The notes beneath the pieces were generated by a model. The model did not search any database, had not been told where the DNA came from, and saw only the letters and a list, made by a program, of their open reading frames with translations. A DNA stretch of 64,000 nt from Paenibacillus catalpae (lineage in GTDB: Bacteria > Bacillota > Bacilli > Paenibacillales > Paenibacillaceae), in assembly GCF_900112695.1 (NCBI RefSeq), contig NZ_FOMT01000001.1, positions 1,116,001-1,180,000 of the forward strand, read 5' to 3'. Below, piece after piece: positions 53,582 to 61,224 of this stretch. Made by a program: the position numbers and the translations under genes. Position 1 is the first letter of the stretch, and each line of letters opens with the position of its first letter.

Positions 53582-53930
53582 TTAACTGTTTTGCTGTAAC
53601 TAACTGGCTTTTTCGTATCTCCATCAACAAAAACTAATATTGGTCCTACAATTTTATCACTTTTGGATTCAAAGGATACTTTAAATAGATGTTCTACTTC
53701 GGGATATTTCCCTCCACCTTTCGGAGCTGGCATATCGCTACCATTAGACTCTTCAACTTTTGCAACCTTCCAATCAGACACCTCTTGTTTGTCCTCGGTG
53801 GTTAGATAGTTCCATGCTACTTCACGCAATTCTTGATTCTTAGTTTGTCTGTATAATACGCAACCTCAATATAATCTTTGGCTGGTATCTTCAACTTAAA
53901 GATAAATTTTGTAATGCTGACTTGCTTCAT
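53578..53930 (-). pseudogene. Frameshifted small protein gene (about 117 residues)
   Basis: The frame starts at ATG 53930 (MKQVSITKFIFKLKIPAKDY) and is lost after YYTDK. The rest continues one frame over as TKNQELREVAWNYLTTEDKQ and ends KPVSYSKTVN at 53578. Restoring one A in the run at about 53851 joins them. The second part resembles small lipoprotein-type proteins of Bacillales that end in a VDGDTKKPVS motif; the family is uncertain. The ATG overlaps the stop of the 8-oxoguanine deaminase-like gene (ATGA). A sequencing error in the A run would give the same picture. Confidence 0.6.
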
Positions 53931-55333
53931 ATCCTTCTATACTTTCTGTAATCGATGCCGAGGCGCAAGGATGCCGAGTTCACGAGCCGGTCCGCGGCAA
54001 GTTGCGTGCGGAACGCGAGCTTTTCCTCATCTACACCAACCAGCATGCCGTTTTCCACAACGACACGTCCGCCTACGATCGTCATATCCGCCTGAGTAGC
54101 CCCGACCGTTAGCGGAAGTGCTGAGTCATCAAACAATGCTCCTGCAAAACCTAATTTGCGCGAGTCCAACATGAACAGATCCGCAGCTTTTCCGATCTCA
54201 AGCGATCCGATACTGCTCTCCCAGCCCAATACGCGTGCTGAACCTCGTGTAGCGATCGACAAAGTCTCGTTTGTCGTTAATCCTCGCTCTTGAAGCTCAT
54301 GCTTGTGGAGAAGATACGCCATCCGCAAATCCCACAGCATATTAGAGGCATCGTTTGATGCGGAACCGTCGACGCCAAGTCCCACTTTCACTCCTGCGTC
54401 CAGCAGCTTGCGGATCGGAATAGCGCCGGAAGACAACTTCATGTTGCTCGATGGGCAATGTGCTACACCGCAGCCGCAAGCCCCCATTTTATGTATTTCG
54501 CTATCGTTAAACCAAATGCCATGGGCATACCAAACATCGTCACCGACCCATCCGGTCTGCTCCATGTATTCGAGCGGACGAACGCCTAGTCTTTCCAGAC
54601 AGAACTGTTCTTCGTCCATCGTCTCTGCTAGGTGGGTATGCATCCGAACGCCGTAACTGCGGGCAAGAGCAGAAGATTCCTTCAGCAAATCCCGGGACAC
54701 GGAGAATGGCGAGCATGGCGCCACGCCAACACGCAACATCGAGAACCGGTCCGCTTTATGATATTTTTCGATGACACGCTGGGTATCCCGCAATATAACC
54801 GATTCCGTCTGAGTCACTTCATCCGGAGGGAGTCCGCCATTGGACCGCCCTAAACTCATGGAGCCTCTAGTCGGGAAGAAACGGATGCCAAGCTCGGAAG
54901 CCGCACGGATCTCTTCATCGATTAAATATTCGGAGACACCGTTCGGAAATACGTAGAAATGATCCGACGAAGTTGTACAGCCGCTCTTGAGCAGCTCGCC
55001 AAGACCGGTCATGGCACTTAGGTAGACGTCTTCGGGCTCCAAATGCCGCCAAATTTCATACAAGGTGAGCAGCCAGTCGAATAACGAGCAATCCTGTGCT
55101 AGCGGGATGTTGCGCGTAAGCGTTTGGTACAGGTGATGATGGGTATTGATCAGACCCGGATAAACAATTTTGTGCGTAGCATCGATTACGCGGTCAGCCG
55201 TTTCGTACGGCAGGTTTTCCCCGATGGCTATAATTTCTTGACCCTCAATATACATATCTCCATTGCGAATCACTCGATTCTCGCCATCCATCGTTACAAT
55301 GCTCCGTGCATTTCGGATCAGAAGAGTACTCAT
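53927..55333 (-). CDS. 8-oxoguanine deaminase-like amidohydrolase
   Basis: A 468-residue ATZ/TRZ-type amidohydrolase close to 8-oxoguanine deaminases. Metal ligands are in NTHHHLYQTL near residue 62, MHTHLAET near 232 and GLGVDGSASND near 328; HGIWF and HCPSSNMKL are family segments. It deaminates 8-oxoguanine to urate in characterised relatives, which would feed the uricase pathway at 27.9 kb. It is a paralogue of the protein at 15270 but not close. The ATG at 55333 overlaps the stop of a small upstream reading frame. Guanine, isocytosine or hydroxyatrazine activity remain possible. Confidence 0.82.
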   Translation of the reverse strand: MSTLLIRNARSIVTMDGENRVIRNGDMYIEGQEIIAIGENLPYETADRVIDATHKIVYPGLINTHHHLYQTLTRNIPLAQDCSLFDWLLTLYEIWRHLEPEDVYLSAMTGLGELLKSGCTTSSDHFYVFPNGVSEYLIDEEIRAASELGIRFFPTRGSMSLGRSNGGLPPDEVTQTESVILRDTQRVIEKYHKADRFSMLRVGVAPCSPFSVSRDLLKESSALARSYGVRMHTHLAETMDEEQFCLERLGVRPLEYMEQTGWVGDDVWYAHGIWFNDSEIHKMGACGCGVAHCPSSNMKLSSGAIPIRKLLDAGVKVGLGVDGSASNDASNMLWDLRMAYLLHKHELQERGLTTNETLSIATRGSARVLGWESSIGSLEIGKAADLFMLDSRKLGFAGALFDDSALPLTVGATQADMTIVGGRVVVENGMLVGVDEEKLAFRTQLAADRLVNSASLRLGIDYRKYRRI

Positions 55334-55416
55334 CGGAACACCGCCCGTTCAACGATACGATTCTCTATTTGAACAATATTATGAATGCCTGTGCGCCTCA
55401 CACTTGTATGGTTCAT
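55330..55416 (-). CDS. Possible 28-residue coupled leader ORF
   Basis: ATG at 55416 (or 55422) follows AAGGGGGA on the minus strand and encodes MNHTSVRRTGIHNIVQIENR followed by IVERAVFR. The TGA stop overlaps the ATG of the deaminase gene, and the deaminase has no binding site of its own of comparable strength, so this frame may act as a translational leader. It could also be the truncated end of a lost gene. Confidence 0.4.
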   Translation of the reverse strand: MNHTSVRRTGIHNIVQIENRIVERAVFR

Positions 55417-55554
55417 TTCCATTCCCCCTTGTCTGAATAGCCCTATTGTAAACGAACTGGACAAGTAAAGCTGTGGATGAGAGGAAGGATTGTGTCTTAT
55501 ACCTAAAAACCCCCCAATCGTTTGTGGACCATGCTTATGCCGCAGCAGTCCAAT

Positions 55555-55587
55555 AAAAAAGAGCCATCCCTCACGGAACAGCCCTCT
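55555..55587 (-). terminator. Terminator of the lost DacF-like gene
   Basis: Minus strand: AGAGGGCTGTTCC, loop GTGA, GGGATGGCTCT with G-U pairs, then six Ts. It lies 9 bases after the stop of the carboxypeptidase remnant, as in an intact transcription unit. Confidence 0.6.
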
Positions 55588-55595
55588 AACCATAT

Positions 55596-55735
55596 CTATT
55601 TATAATATCTTCTTCTGCGTTGCCTAACGTACCTGACGCGAGCGCCTAGCAACATAAACAACAACATGACCGACCAGGTAATCGTAATCCCCAAACTCCA
55701 GCCTTTTGATTTCGCACTTAATTTCGGGGAGCACG
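55596..55735 (-). pseudogene. 3' end of a second DacF-like carboxypeptidase gene
   Basis: Minus-strand reading AKSKGWSLGITITWSVMLLF, then MLLGARVRYVRQRRRRYYK and TAG at 55596. This matches the C-terminal anchor of the intact carboxypeptidase at 40092 (SKSSGWSVGVTIAWSVMLLF and a basic tail). Everything upstream is gone; homology stops next to an IS-type repeat at 55740. Confidence 0.8.
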
Positions 55736-55739
55736 GGAT

Positions 55740-55762
55740 TGTATAGAAGTTCTTGTCCTAAT
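55740..55762 (+). repeat. IS-end-like repeat copy 1
   Basis: TGTATAGAAGTTCTTGTCCT, preceded by GGGGAGCACGGGAT. The same core with a similar left flank recurs at 56837. It marks the break point of the carboxypeptidase remnant. Confidence 0.7.
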
Positions 55763-55849
55763 GCATGACGAATTATAAACCTTTAATTTCATAAGGAGAA
55801 AATAAGTGACTGAAGACAGAACCTCCTTCTAATTAATTGTTTACATAGG

Positions 55850-56293
55850 TCATATCATCAACTCTTCGTCTATCGGATATTCCCATAGTCCCAGTTTTCC
55901 CTTCACTGGAATGGAGGGCTTTAGCAGACGGAAACCCGCTATTTCCCACGCAAAATAACCTGGACTGTAATCGCCTAACAGGAAGTCCTTACCCGTCACA
56001 ACCTTCCCGCAATCCAGAATGGCTGACGTATGATTAGCGTCGATGACTTGATAACAATTTGTAAGCTCGCAAGTTGCAAGGATAACCCCCGTAGGGAGGT
56101 TTTGTTCCGTATAGCCATTCTTGGCGAGTAAAAAACGTATGTGTTCATATTTGCAGGCCTGCTTATCGACTTTCTGGCTTGCATGAATGGCCAACGGTCC
56201 GCGATACCGGGTCTTCCAGGATCTTGTTTCATAGAGAGTCTCGCCTTGGACAAGCAGAGTCGCCCATGGTTGAATCATTGATAATACTTTCAT
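55850..56293 (-). CDS. ASCH domain protein
   Basis: A 147-residue single-domain ASCH (PUA-like) protein. MKVLSMIQPWATLLVQGETL and YETRSWKTRYRGPLAIHAS at the N terminus are typical of the family, which binds or hydrolyses modified nucleosides (YqfB amidohydrolase) or RNA. The ATG at 56293 has GGAG 12 bases upstream; an ATG five codons earlier lacks a site. It lies alone inside a region of mobile-element debris and may have been carried there. Confidence 0.82.
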   Translation of the reverse strand: MKVLSMIQPWATLLVQGETLYETRSWKTRYRGPLAIHASQKVDKQACKYEHIRFLLAKNGYTEQNLPTGVILATCELTNCYQVIDANHTSAILDCGKVVTGKDFLLGDYSPGYFAWEIAGFRLLKPSIPVKGKLGLWEYPIDEELMI

Positions 56294-56439
56294 TCCTCTA
56301 CGCTCCATTACTGTTTATAATAAATTACTATTCCCCAAACATTCTCGAGACTTTCCATACCAGCATAAAACAGACGCAATACCATGACGCTCGATTGTAA
56401 ATTGGTTATCCGCGTTACTGAAGTAGTCGGGATTGGGAT

Positions 56440-56473
56440 CAAGTTCTTGACATCGGTCAATGACAAGAACTTG
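56440..56473. repeat. IS-end-like inverted repeat, diverged copy
   Basis: CAAGTTCTTG (56440-56449) and CAAGAACTTG (56464-56473) are perfect inverted arms sharing the GTTCTTG core of the repeat family; a Ala-rich-free hairpin AAAAGCCGC-type sequence follows on the minus strand as in the copies at 56921 and 57722. Confidence 0.5.
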
Positions 56474-56584
56474 TTCCCATAAAATCAAAAGGCCGCGAAT
56501 GCCGCGGCTTTTAATGGGACGATGTTTTTGACTTCCGACACTTGATAACATATTCACGATCAATACTCAGCCGGTTATATTAAT

Positions 56585-56624
56585 GAAAACAGCAGCTAAT
56601 CTAAACGATCGCTGCTGTTTTTTA
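56585..56624 (+). terminator. Orphan intrinsic terminator
   Basis: AAAACAGCAGC and GCTGCTGTTTT pair around a 14-base loop, followed by TTA. No intact plus-strand gene lies upstream, so it belongs to a lost unit. Confidence 0.65.
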
Positions 56625-56836
56625 TTAAGCTATATCGTCTCCTGTTACTACAACGGTCAGCCCGATATCATCATATTGCTTGCAGCAACGATTGACTCTA
56701 TGCTATTCCTCCTCTGATTACTTATTGGTTATCTAATCGATCGACGGTCCCATCGGCGAACCGCCGCGCCGAGAACATGCGGAGCTATCCTGCCCTTAAT
56801 AGCTTAATAAATCGTGCATTTTTGGGGATCTCGGGC

Positions 56837-56859
56837 TGTATAGAAGTTCTTGTCCTAAT
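56837..56859 (+). repeat. IS-end-like repeat copy
   Basis: TGTATAGAAGTTCTTGTCCT with the left flank GGGGATCTCGGGC, nearly the same as at 55740. Confidence 0.7.
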
Positions 56860-56868
56860 AAGGCTTTA

Positions 56869-56910
56869 TATAGAAGTTCTTGTCTTGAGCTGACGACAAG
56901 AACTTCTATA
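56869..56910. repeat. Head-to-head IS-end-like repeats
   Basis: TATAGAAGTTCTTGTC (56869-56884) and GACAAGAACTTCTATA (56895-56910) are perfect 16-bp inverted copies with a 10-base spacer, as expected where two element ends abut after loss of the middle. Confidence 0.75.
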
Positions 56911-56917
56911 CAATAAA

Positions 56918-56976
56918 TAAAAAAAGCCGCTGTTTATGCGACTTTGATTGTATAGATGTTGTTGTCGTCCGACAAG
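56918..56976 (-). repeat. Element end with hairpin, copy A
   Basis: Plus strand: AAAGCCGC, TGTTTAT, GCGACTTT hairpin, then TGTATAGATGTTGTTGTCGT and CCGACAAG. Read on the minus strand, the hairpin is followed by seven Ts and is a terminator. Copy B at 57722-57775 has the same order. Confidence 0.7.
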
Positions 56977-57239
56977 TCTACAACTTTATTTTCACGGTCT
57001 AATACTTTATTTTTCAGTCTAATACTTTATTTTCTCAGAACATCAAGAAGTTCGCTTGCTATTTGCTGCATCAGTTCCTCTAGAGCGTTTAACGGCTCCA
57101 TAAAGGCGAGTAGTAAAGCTATCATTTCCTCCAATGCTTTCATTGCGAGTTACTCTTGGCAGTTGGTCCATTTTTCAGCCATCCATTGTTTTGAGCGCGC
57201 TCTGCCAGTCGCTTCACCAAACACTTCATCAATACCATG

Positions 57240-57540
57240 CGTGTCATCTTTTAAGCATCACTACAATATTAGCAAGGATGTAACTGAAAACACGTCCCGA
57301 AACAACTGCGTGTACATCGGAAATACCTGATCAAGCAATGCTCGTGTAATGCAAGACAAGTCCTCGGTGATAATGCCCTCCCTGTTGCTTCCAGTATAAC
57401 TACCGGTTCTATCCCCGTTTCATTATGCAACTCCGTTAGCAGACGATCCAACCGCAAATAACCATCATCATTGTGCGGGATAATCTCCATTTTCCCGAAG
57501 CAAAATTGCCGGCACTCCCACGATGGTTCCAAACCCATAG
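57240..57540 (-). pseudogene. IS110-family transposase remnant
   Basis: Minus strand from 57540: SWECRQFCFGKMEIIPHNDD, RLLTELHNETGIEPVVILEA then TG. This is the N-terminal DEDD-domain end of IS110 transposases. The frame then jumps to EGIITEDLSCITRALLDQVF, PMYTQLFRDVFSVTSLLIL, the middle spacer part of the same family. The catalytic middle and the C-terminal domain are missing, with stops beyond. So this is a dead fragment with an internal deletion. Confidence 0.7.
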
Positions 57541-57594
57541 CTTCGCTTGTGATACGAGGTCACTGCCTCTACCAGCTCAAATATGGTCATTGGG

Positions 57595-57661
57595 GGCAGT
57601 GGGAGAACAGTTTTTATTTCGGGGTCATTGCCCCTAAAAGCCGCACGTTCTCCCGGCTGCC
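57595..57661. repeat. Large nested inverted repeat
   Basis: GGCAGTGGGAGAAC (57595-57608) pairs with GTTCTCCCGGCTGCC (57647-57661); between them GGGG (57621) pairs with CCCC (57631). The whole can fold into one long hairpin. Role unknown; it lies in remnant DNA. Confidence 0.6.
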
Positions 57662-57678
57662 GCCATCATAAAATGCCT

Positions 57679-57714
57679 AAAAAATAGGCCAACCTGTATA
57701 TTCTGGTTGACCTA
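57679..57714 (-). terminator. Intrinsic terminator of the carbohydrate operon
   Basis: Minus strand: TAGGTCAACC, loop AGAATATACA, GGTTGGCCTA, then TTTTTT. It is the first terminator after the glycoside hydrolase gene. Confidence 0.7.
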
Positions 57715-57721
57715 ATAATAC

Positions 57722-57775
57722 GAAAAGCCGCAGTTTGTGCGACTTCCGTTGTATAGATGTTCTTGTCGTCCGACA
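57722..57775 (+). repeat. Element end with hairpin, copy B
   Basis: AAAAGCCGC, AGTTTGT, GCGACTT hairpin, then TTGTATAGATGTTCTTGTCG and TCCGACAG. Its right edge, at 57775/57776, is where the GH43 coding homology stops. Confidence 0.7.
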
Positions 57776-57940
57776 GCCATACGCATAGACTTCAGGCGCC
57801 AAGAAATTCTGCTCGGCGAAAAAGTCATCCTGCGGGCGAAAGACGGGGTAAGGGCCCTCCCATGCAGTCAAATCCCGGCTTATATACGCATCGTAGCTGG
57901 TTCCTTTGCCCCATATATTCGCATCGGTGCCCACGAATAT
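57776..57940 (-). pseudogene. GH43 family glycoside hydrolase fragment
   Basis: Minus strand, directly after the stop of the glycoside hydrolase at 57947 and in the same frame: VGTDANIWGKGTSYDAYISR, DLTAWEGPYPVFRPQDDFF, AEQNFLAPEVYAYG. This is the first blade region of GH43 xylosidase/arabinanase-type enzymes. The first ~25 residues with the catalytic Asp and everything after APEVYAYG are missing. The break at 57775 coincides with the IS-type repeat. Confidence 0.75.
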
Positions 57941-57946
57941 TCGCCA

Positions 57947-59593
57947 TCAATAGGTCGGAAAAATCAACCCGATGTCATGCTTCTTCCGCATCACCCCATC
58001 ATCGAAGGCAAGCAGTTCGTTTCCCTTGACAGTGAACGGCAACTCCATGCCCCTGTAGGAAAGCGTTCCTTCCACTGTCCGCGCGCTTAACCCAAGCACT
58101 CCTTTCAGCACGCCCTTGCGATCTGTAATAATCCTTACGCCCGCAGGGAATCTTACCATGCTTTTCCCGTCTTTCAGAATTTCGCTTTCTTCAGGTAGGT
58201 TGACCAGCTCAAAGGTTATTCCGTCAACGGTGCGCGAGTATGCGGTATGATTGGCGATCTCTTCGCCGTGGTCGAAGTCGTACGGCACCAGACCGCTGAA
58301 CCACAGCTCTCCCTCCGGCGTTGGCATAATACCGCACAGCCGCTCCACATAATCAAGCACGCACAGAATGGCAGGCGAATACGATTCCGTAAAACCCTCT
58401 TCCCCCGTCCAAGGACTGAGGCATTGCCCGAAGCGCTCCATATTCGCAATCGCGGCCAGAATCGGGTACATCACCCATGTAAGCTCCACCTGTCGGCCAT
58501 GGTATTCGAAGGCGTGCGGAGCGCGGATCAGGCTCAAGAAATTGGTCGGGCCTCCCCAACTGTTATAGCTCGAAAACGGGTCAAACCGCGGGTCGTCCAT
58601 CGCCATCGAGGTGAACGGATATTTGGCAAAAAACTTGCGCGTATTCAGCAAATACCGCTCGAGCATCGTGTCAAAGAACGACCTGTCGCCTACCTCGCAG
58701 GCCATGACGCGCAACAACACGTCAGATTGGACGCGGACGAAACGACCTTGACGGTCTCTGTCGTAGAAGAAGTAGTCCTCTTCGTCGAAGCATTGCGCAA
58801 ACAGACTTTGAAGGCTTCGCTCCGCCTTCTCCCGCCATTCCGCTCCGCTGCCGCCGAGCACTTCGGCTATTTTGCCTAAATAGGTACGCTGACAGTAGAC
58901 ATTCGCGGTCAAATCCGGCGCTACGAAGGGAAGAATGGGCGAATCCGGGTATACTTTTGCCGGGTTGCCGAGATGCGGCGTGTCCGGAACATGCCAGAAA
59001 CGCGGAGACAGATCATGACCGGTATCGAATGTGCAAAATGCCTCGACGGCTCCCGTCCCTCGCGTATCCCGATGCTCGGCAAGCCACTGGTCATGCCCGC
59101 TCATGGCCGCGTACATCATAGGCAAGAAATCCCCGTCTTGGCCATGTAGCGCGGCATGGTTCCATACGCAGCGGGCCAGCGGCGTAACCATCTGGATTTG
59201 GCGGAATACCGGTCCGCCAGCGGTAATTTTGTACGGCATCAGCCCGTCCTCGCGCTGGTGCATTGCAAAAGCGCGGTAAGTCGATTCCGACACCGATGGA
59301 ATGAAGCGGGACAGAAGCTCCGCGTTAATGGTGCCCGTGCTCTCCATCCAACAGCCGAGATAGATGCCGCCTTCATGCAGAATTGGCATAGGGCCGCCTG
59401 TTGGCACTATACAGTCCAGCAGTTTGCCGAGCGCGTTATAGTAGACCGTCTCCAGCCGGCCCGTGGACGCGAACCGGACTCCGGAGCTCCCCCATTCCGC
59501 CAGCACTGGAGCGTCGGATTCTTTCTTCAACTGGCCGATCCTGCTAGCTGCATCCAAACTGCGGAGTCTTTCTAGCAAATGTTCTTTCATCAT
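57947..59593 (-). CDS. (alpha/alpha)6 glycoside hydrolase, MGH1/GH63-like
   Basis: A 548-residue cytosolic enzyme of the mannosylglycerate-hydrolase MGH1-like/trehalase-fold group. MHQREDGLMPYKI, DDYFFYDRDRQGRFVRVQ (split around residue 300), YNSWGGPTNF and ENWSP-like LSPWTGEEGFTESYSP are the aromatic and acidic stretches expected in the catalytic barrel. AAGGAGG precedes two adjacent ATGs (59593, 59590). It is the last intact gene of the minus-strand ABC operon, so it probably degrades the imported oligosaccharide inside the cell. The specific substrate is unknown. Confidence 0.78.
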   Translation of the reverse strand: MMKEHLLERLRSLDAASRIGQLKKESDAPVLAEWGSSGVRFASTGRLETVYYNALGKLLDCIVPTGGPMPILHEGGIYLGCWMESTGTINAELLSRFIPSVSESTYRAFAMHQREDGLMPYKITAGGPVFRQIQMVTPLARCVWNHAALHGQDGDFLPMMYAAMSGHDQWLAEHRDTRGTGAVEAFCTFDTGHDLSPRFWHVPDTPHLGNPAKVYPDSPILPFVAPDLTANVYCQRTYLGKIAEVLGGSGAEWREKAERSLQSLFAQCFDEEDYFFYDRDRQGRFVRVQSDVLLRVMACEVGDRSFFDTMLERYLLNTRKFFAKYPFTSMAMDDPRFDPFSSYNSWGGPTNFLSLIRAPHAFEYHGRQVELTWVMYPILAAIANMERFGQCLSPWTGEEGFTESYSPAILCVLDYVERLCGIMPTPEGELWFSGLVPYDFDHGEEIANHTAYSRTVDGITFELVNLPEESEILKDGKSMVRFPAGVRIITDRKGVLKGVLGLSARTVEGTLSYRGMELPFTVKGNELLAFDDGVMRKKHDIGLIFPTY

Positions 59594-59654
59594 ATAAAGG
59601 TTAACCTCCTTCACCCTTCCATCGGAGGGAATCAAAGTGCACGCCTTCAAAATC

Positions 59655-59681
59655 AAAAGGCAGGCCCTCAGCCTGCCTTTT
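59655..59681 (-). terminator. Intercistronic terminator-like hairpin
   Basis: Minus strand: AAAAGGCAGGC, loop TGAGG, GCCTGCCTTTT, then GATTTTG. It lies between the binding-protein and hydrolase genes and may lower expression of the hydrolase relative to the binding protein. Confidence 0.75.
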
Positions 59682-59728
59682 AGCCAACGCTAAGTGGCGG
59701 TTGGTTCGCCAGTCAGCGCAGTCGCCCC

Positions 59729-61099
59729 TTACTTGTTGCTGTCGAATATCTTCACCGTGCCGCCATAGAAGTCGGTTACGGCTTGCTCGACTTTTTTCCG
59801 GCCAAAACCGATTTCCTGCACGGTGGTCTCGGCTAGCTTCGAGAACTCGGAGAAGCCCGGCAGGTTGTAGCTGACGGCGAACGGCTCGGTCTCCGCTTGT
59901 TTGGAGACGCGGCTCGTGTAATCGTAAATGAGGCTGTCGACTTCGTTAGCTTCGCCTTCGAGCAGCGTGCGGTTGGCGGCCGTGACCGGCACGCCGCGGT
60001 CATTGCCCAGGATTTTCGCCGCATCCGGATCATTGATCCAGAAACTCATGAGACGAGCGGCTTCGGCGGGATGCTCGGTTTTGGCATAGCCGGACATGCC
60101 CTGGCTCGATTCAAACACGACGCCGGTTCCTTTCGGGCCGCGCGGCACCTGCACAAGCGTCAGCTTATCCTGCGTCAGTCCTTGCATGGCGGTTAGCTGG
60201 TTGGACGCGGCAAGCGTCATGGCGACCTTGCCCGTAATCAAGAGCGATTTGCCCGTATCGGTTGGCGGATTCGACACTTGGAGCTCCGGCGTTACGACGC
60301 CGCCTGCCTCGGAGGTCTGCTGCCAGTAATCAAACCATGGCCGGATATCCGCTTCCGCGAAGCCAAGCTGATTGTTTGCCATATCGTACAGCTGCTTGCT
60401 ATTTTGCTTCAGAAAAATATCGAAGCCATCCACGGTGAAGTTATAGGTGCCGTAAAAGCCTTTGCCGAGTTTTTCGGAGATCTGCTTGCTGATCGCCGCA
60501 TAGTCATCCCACGTCCAGCCGTCTTGCGGAACCGGAATGCCCGCTTTCTCGAACATCGTTGTATTAATCAGAATGCCTCTCGCATTGGCGCCGGCCGAGA
60601 TATGCTGCAGCTTGCCGTCCAGCGTTCCGTATTCAATCATTGCTTTGTCCATATCCTTCAGGTTGAGCTCCTTGTCGATATATAGGCTGAGATCAAGCAG
60701 GACGCCTTTTTTCGCATAGTCGACCACATTCCCGCCAAGGAAGAAAACATCCGGTGCCGTTCCGGAAGCCAGCTGCGTGTTAAGTTTATCGAAATAACCG
60801 GAGCTTGGCGCAAATTCGCCAATAACCTTAATATCGGGGTTTTTCTCCATGAAGATTTTCAGCGCTTCGTTCGTCCGGTCGGCACGGGCTTGATCGCCCC
60901 ACCACATGACGCGAAGCTCGACCTGCTCGCCTGATGCCTCCCCTCCCTCGGCCGGCTGCGTTGTGTTCGTCACCCCTTGATTGGAGGAACCGCTTTTCGT
61001 CGACTCTCCCCCTGCTGCAGGTCCGCCGCTTGTTCCCGAACATGCCGCCATTACGGTCATTAGCGCCGTAAGCGTCAAAGCTAACATCGATTTTTTCAT
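59729..61099 (-). CDS. Carbohydrate ABC transporter substrate-binding lipoprotein
   Basis: A 456-residue family 1 extracellular solute-binding protein. The signal peptide ends in lipobox MAAC with lipidated Cys20, followed by a Gly/Ser/Thr-rich linker. VELRVMWWGDQARADRTNEA starts the mature domain, and GTAPDVFFLGGN near residue 130 and YGTYNFTVDG are typical of sugar-binding members. GGGGAGAG is 8 bases before the ATG. Genes for the two permeases precede it; no ATPase is present, so a shared MsmX-type ATPase is likely, as known for Bacillales. A near-cre sequence (TGTAAGCGGTTAACA, minus strand 61146-61132) lies upstream but has one extra base. Confidence 0.9.
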   Translation of the reverse strand: MKKSMLALTLTALMTVMAACSGTSGGPAAGGESTKSGSSNQGVTNTTQPAEGGEASGEQVELRVMWWGDQARADRTNEALKIFMEKNPDIKVIGEFAPSSGYFDKLNTQLASGTAPDVFFLGGNVVDYAKKGVLLDLSLYIDKELNLKDMDKAMIEYGTLDGKLQHISAGANARGILINTTMFEKAGIPVPQDGWTWDDYAAISKQISEKLGKGFYGTYNFTVDGFDIFLKQNSKQLYDMANNQLGFAEADIRPWFDYWQQTSEAGGVVTPELQVSNPPTDTGKSLLITGKVAMTLAASNQLTAMQGLTQDKLTLVQVPRGPKGTGVVFESSQGMSGYAKTEHPAEAARLMSFWINDPDAAKILGNDRGVPVTAANRTLLEGEANEVDSLIYDYTSRVSKQAETEPFAVSYNLPGFSEFSKLAETTVQEIGFGRKKVEQAVTDFYGGTVKIFDSNK

Positions 61100-61224
61100 A
61101 TCGCTGCTCTCCCCTTATAAGAACGTCTTAGTGTTAACCGCTTACAATTCCATCGTAGCTGAGGCCCCGGTATGCGAGAATGAGATTCCTTCGGCTCTTC
61201 GCTATCGATTTTTTCAGGTGGGTC

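Larger units (their letters stand above)
56309..56836. other. Gene-free remnant DNA with repeats
   Basis: No credible gene. It holds the inverted-repeat element at 56440-56473, a GC-rich hairpin (AAAAGGCCGC / GCCGCGGCTTTT, 56487-56512) and a terminator at 56585. The minus-strand frame at 56315-56563 runs through these repeats and is not protein-like. Confidence 0.55.

Noticed and set aside
56315..56563. 82-codon minus-strand frame
   Set aside because: It reads through the inverted repeat and a hairpin and shows no protein-like pattern.
56956..57330. 124-codon plus-strand frame in the remnant region
   Set aside because: It is Ser/Leu-rich and runs antisense to the IS110 transposase remnant and its repeats.
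58247..58879. 210-codon plus-strand frame opposite the glycoside hydrolase
   Set aside because: Shadow frame; the minus strand is supported by family motifs and a strong ribosome site.
61132..61146. Possible cre site before the sugar-binding protein gene
   Set aside because: TGTAAGCGGTTAACA has one extra base compared with the consensus, so it is noted with the gene but not called.
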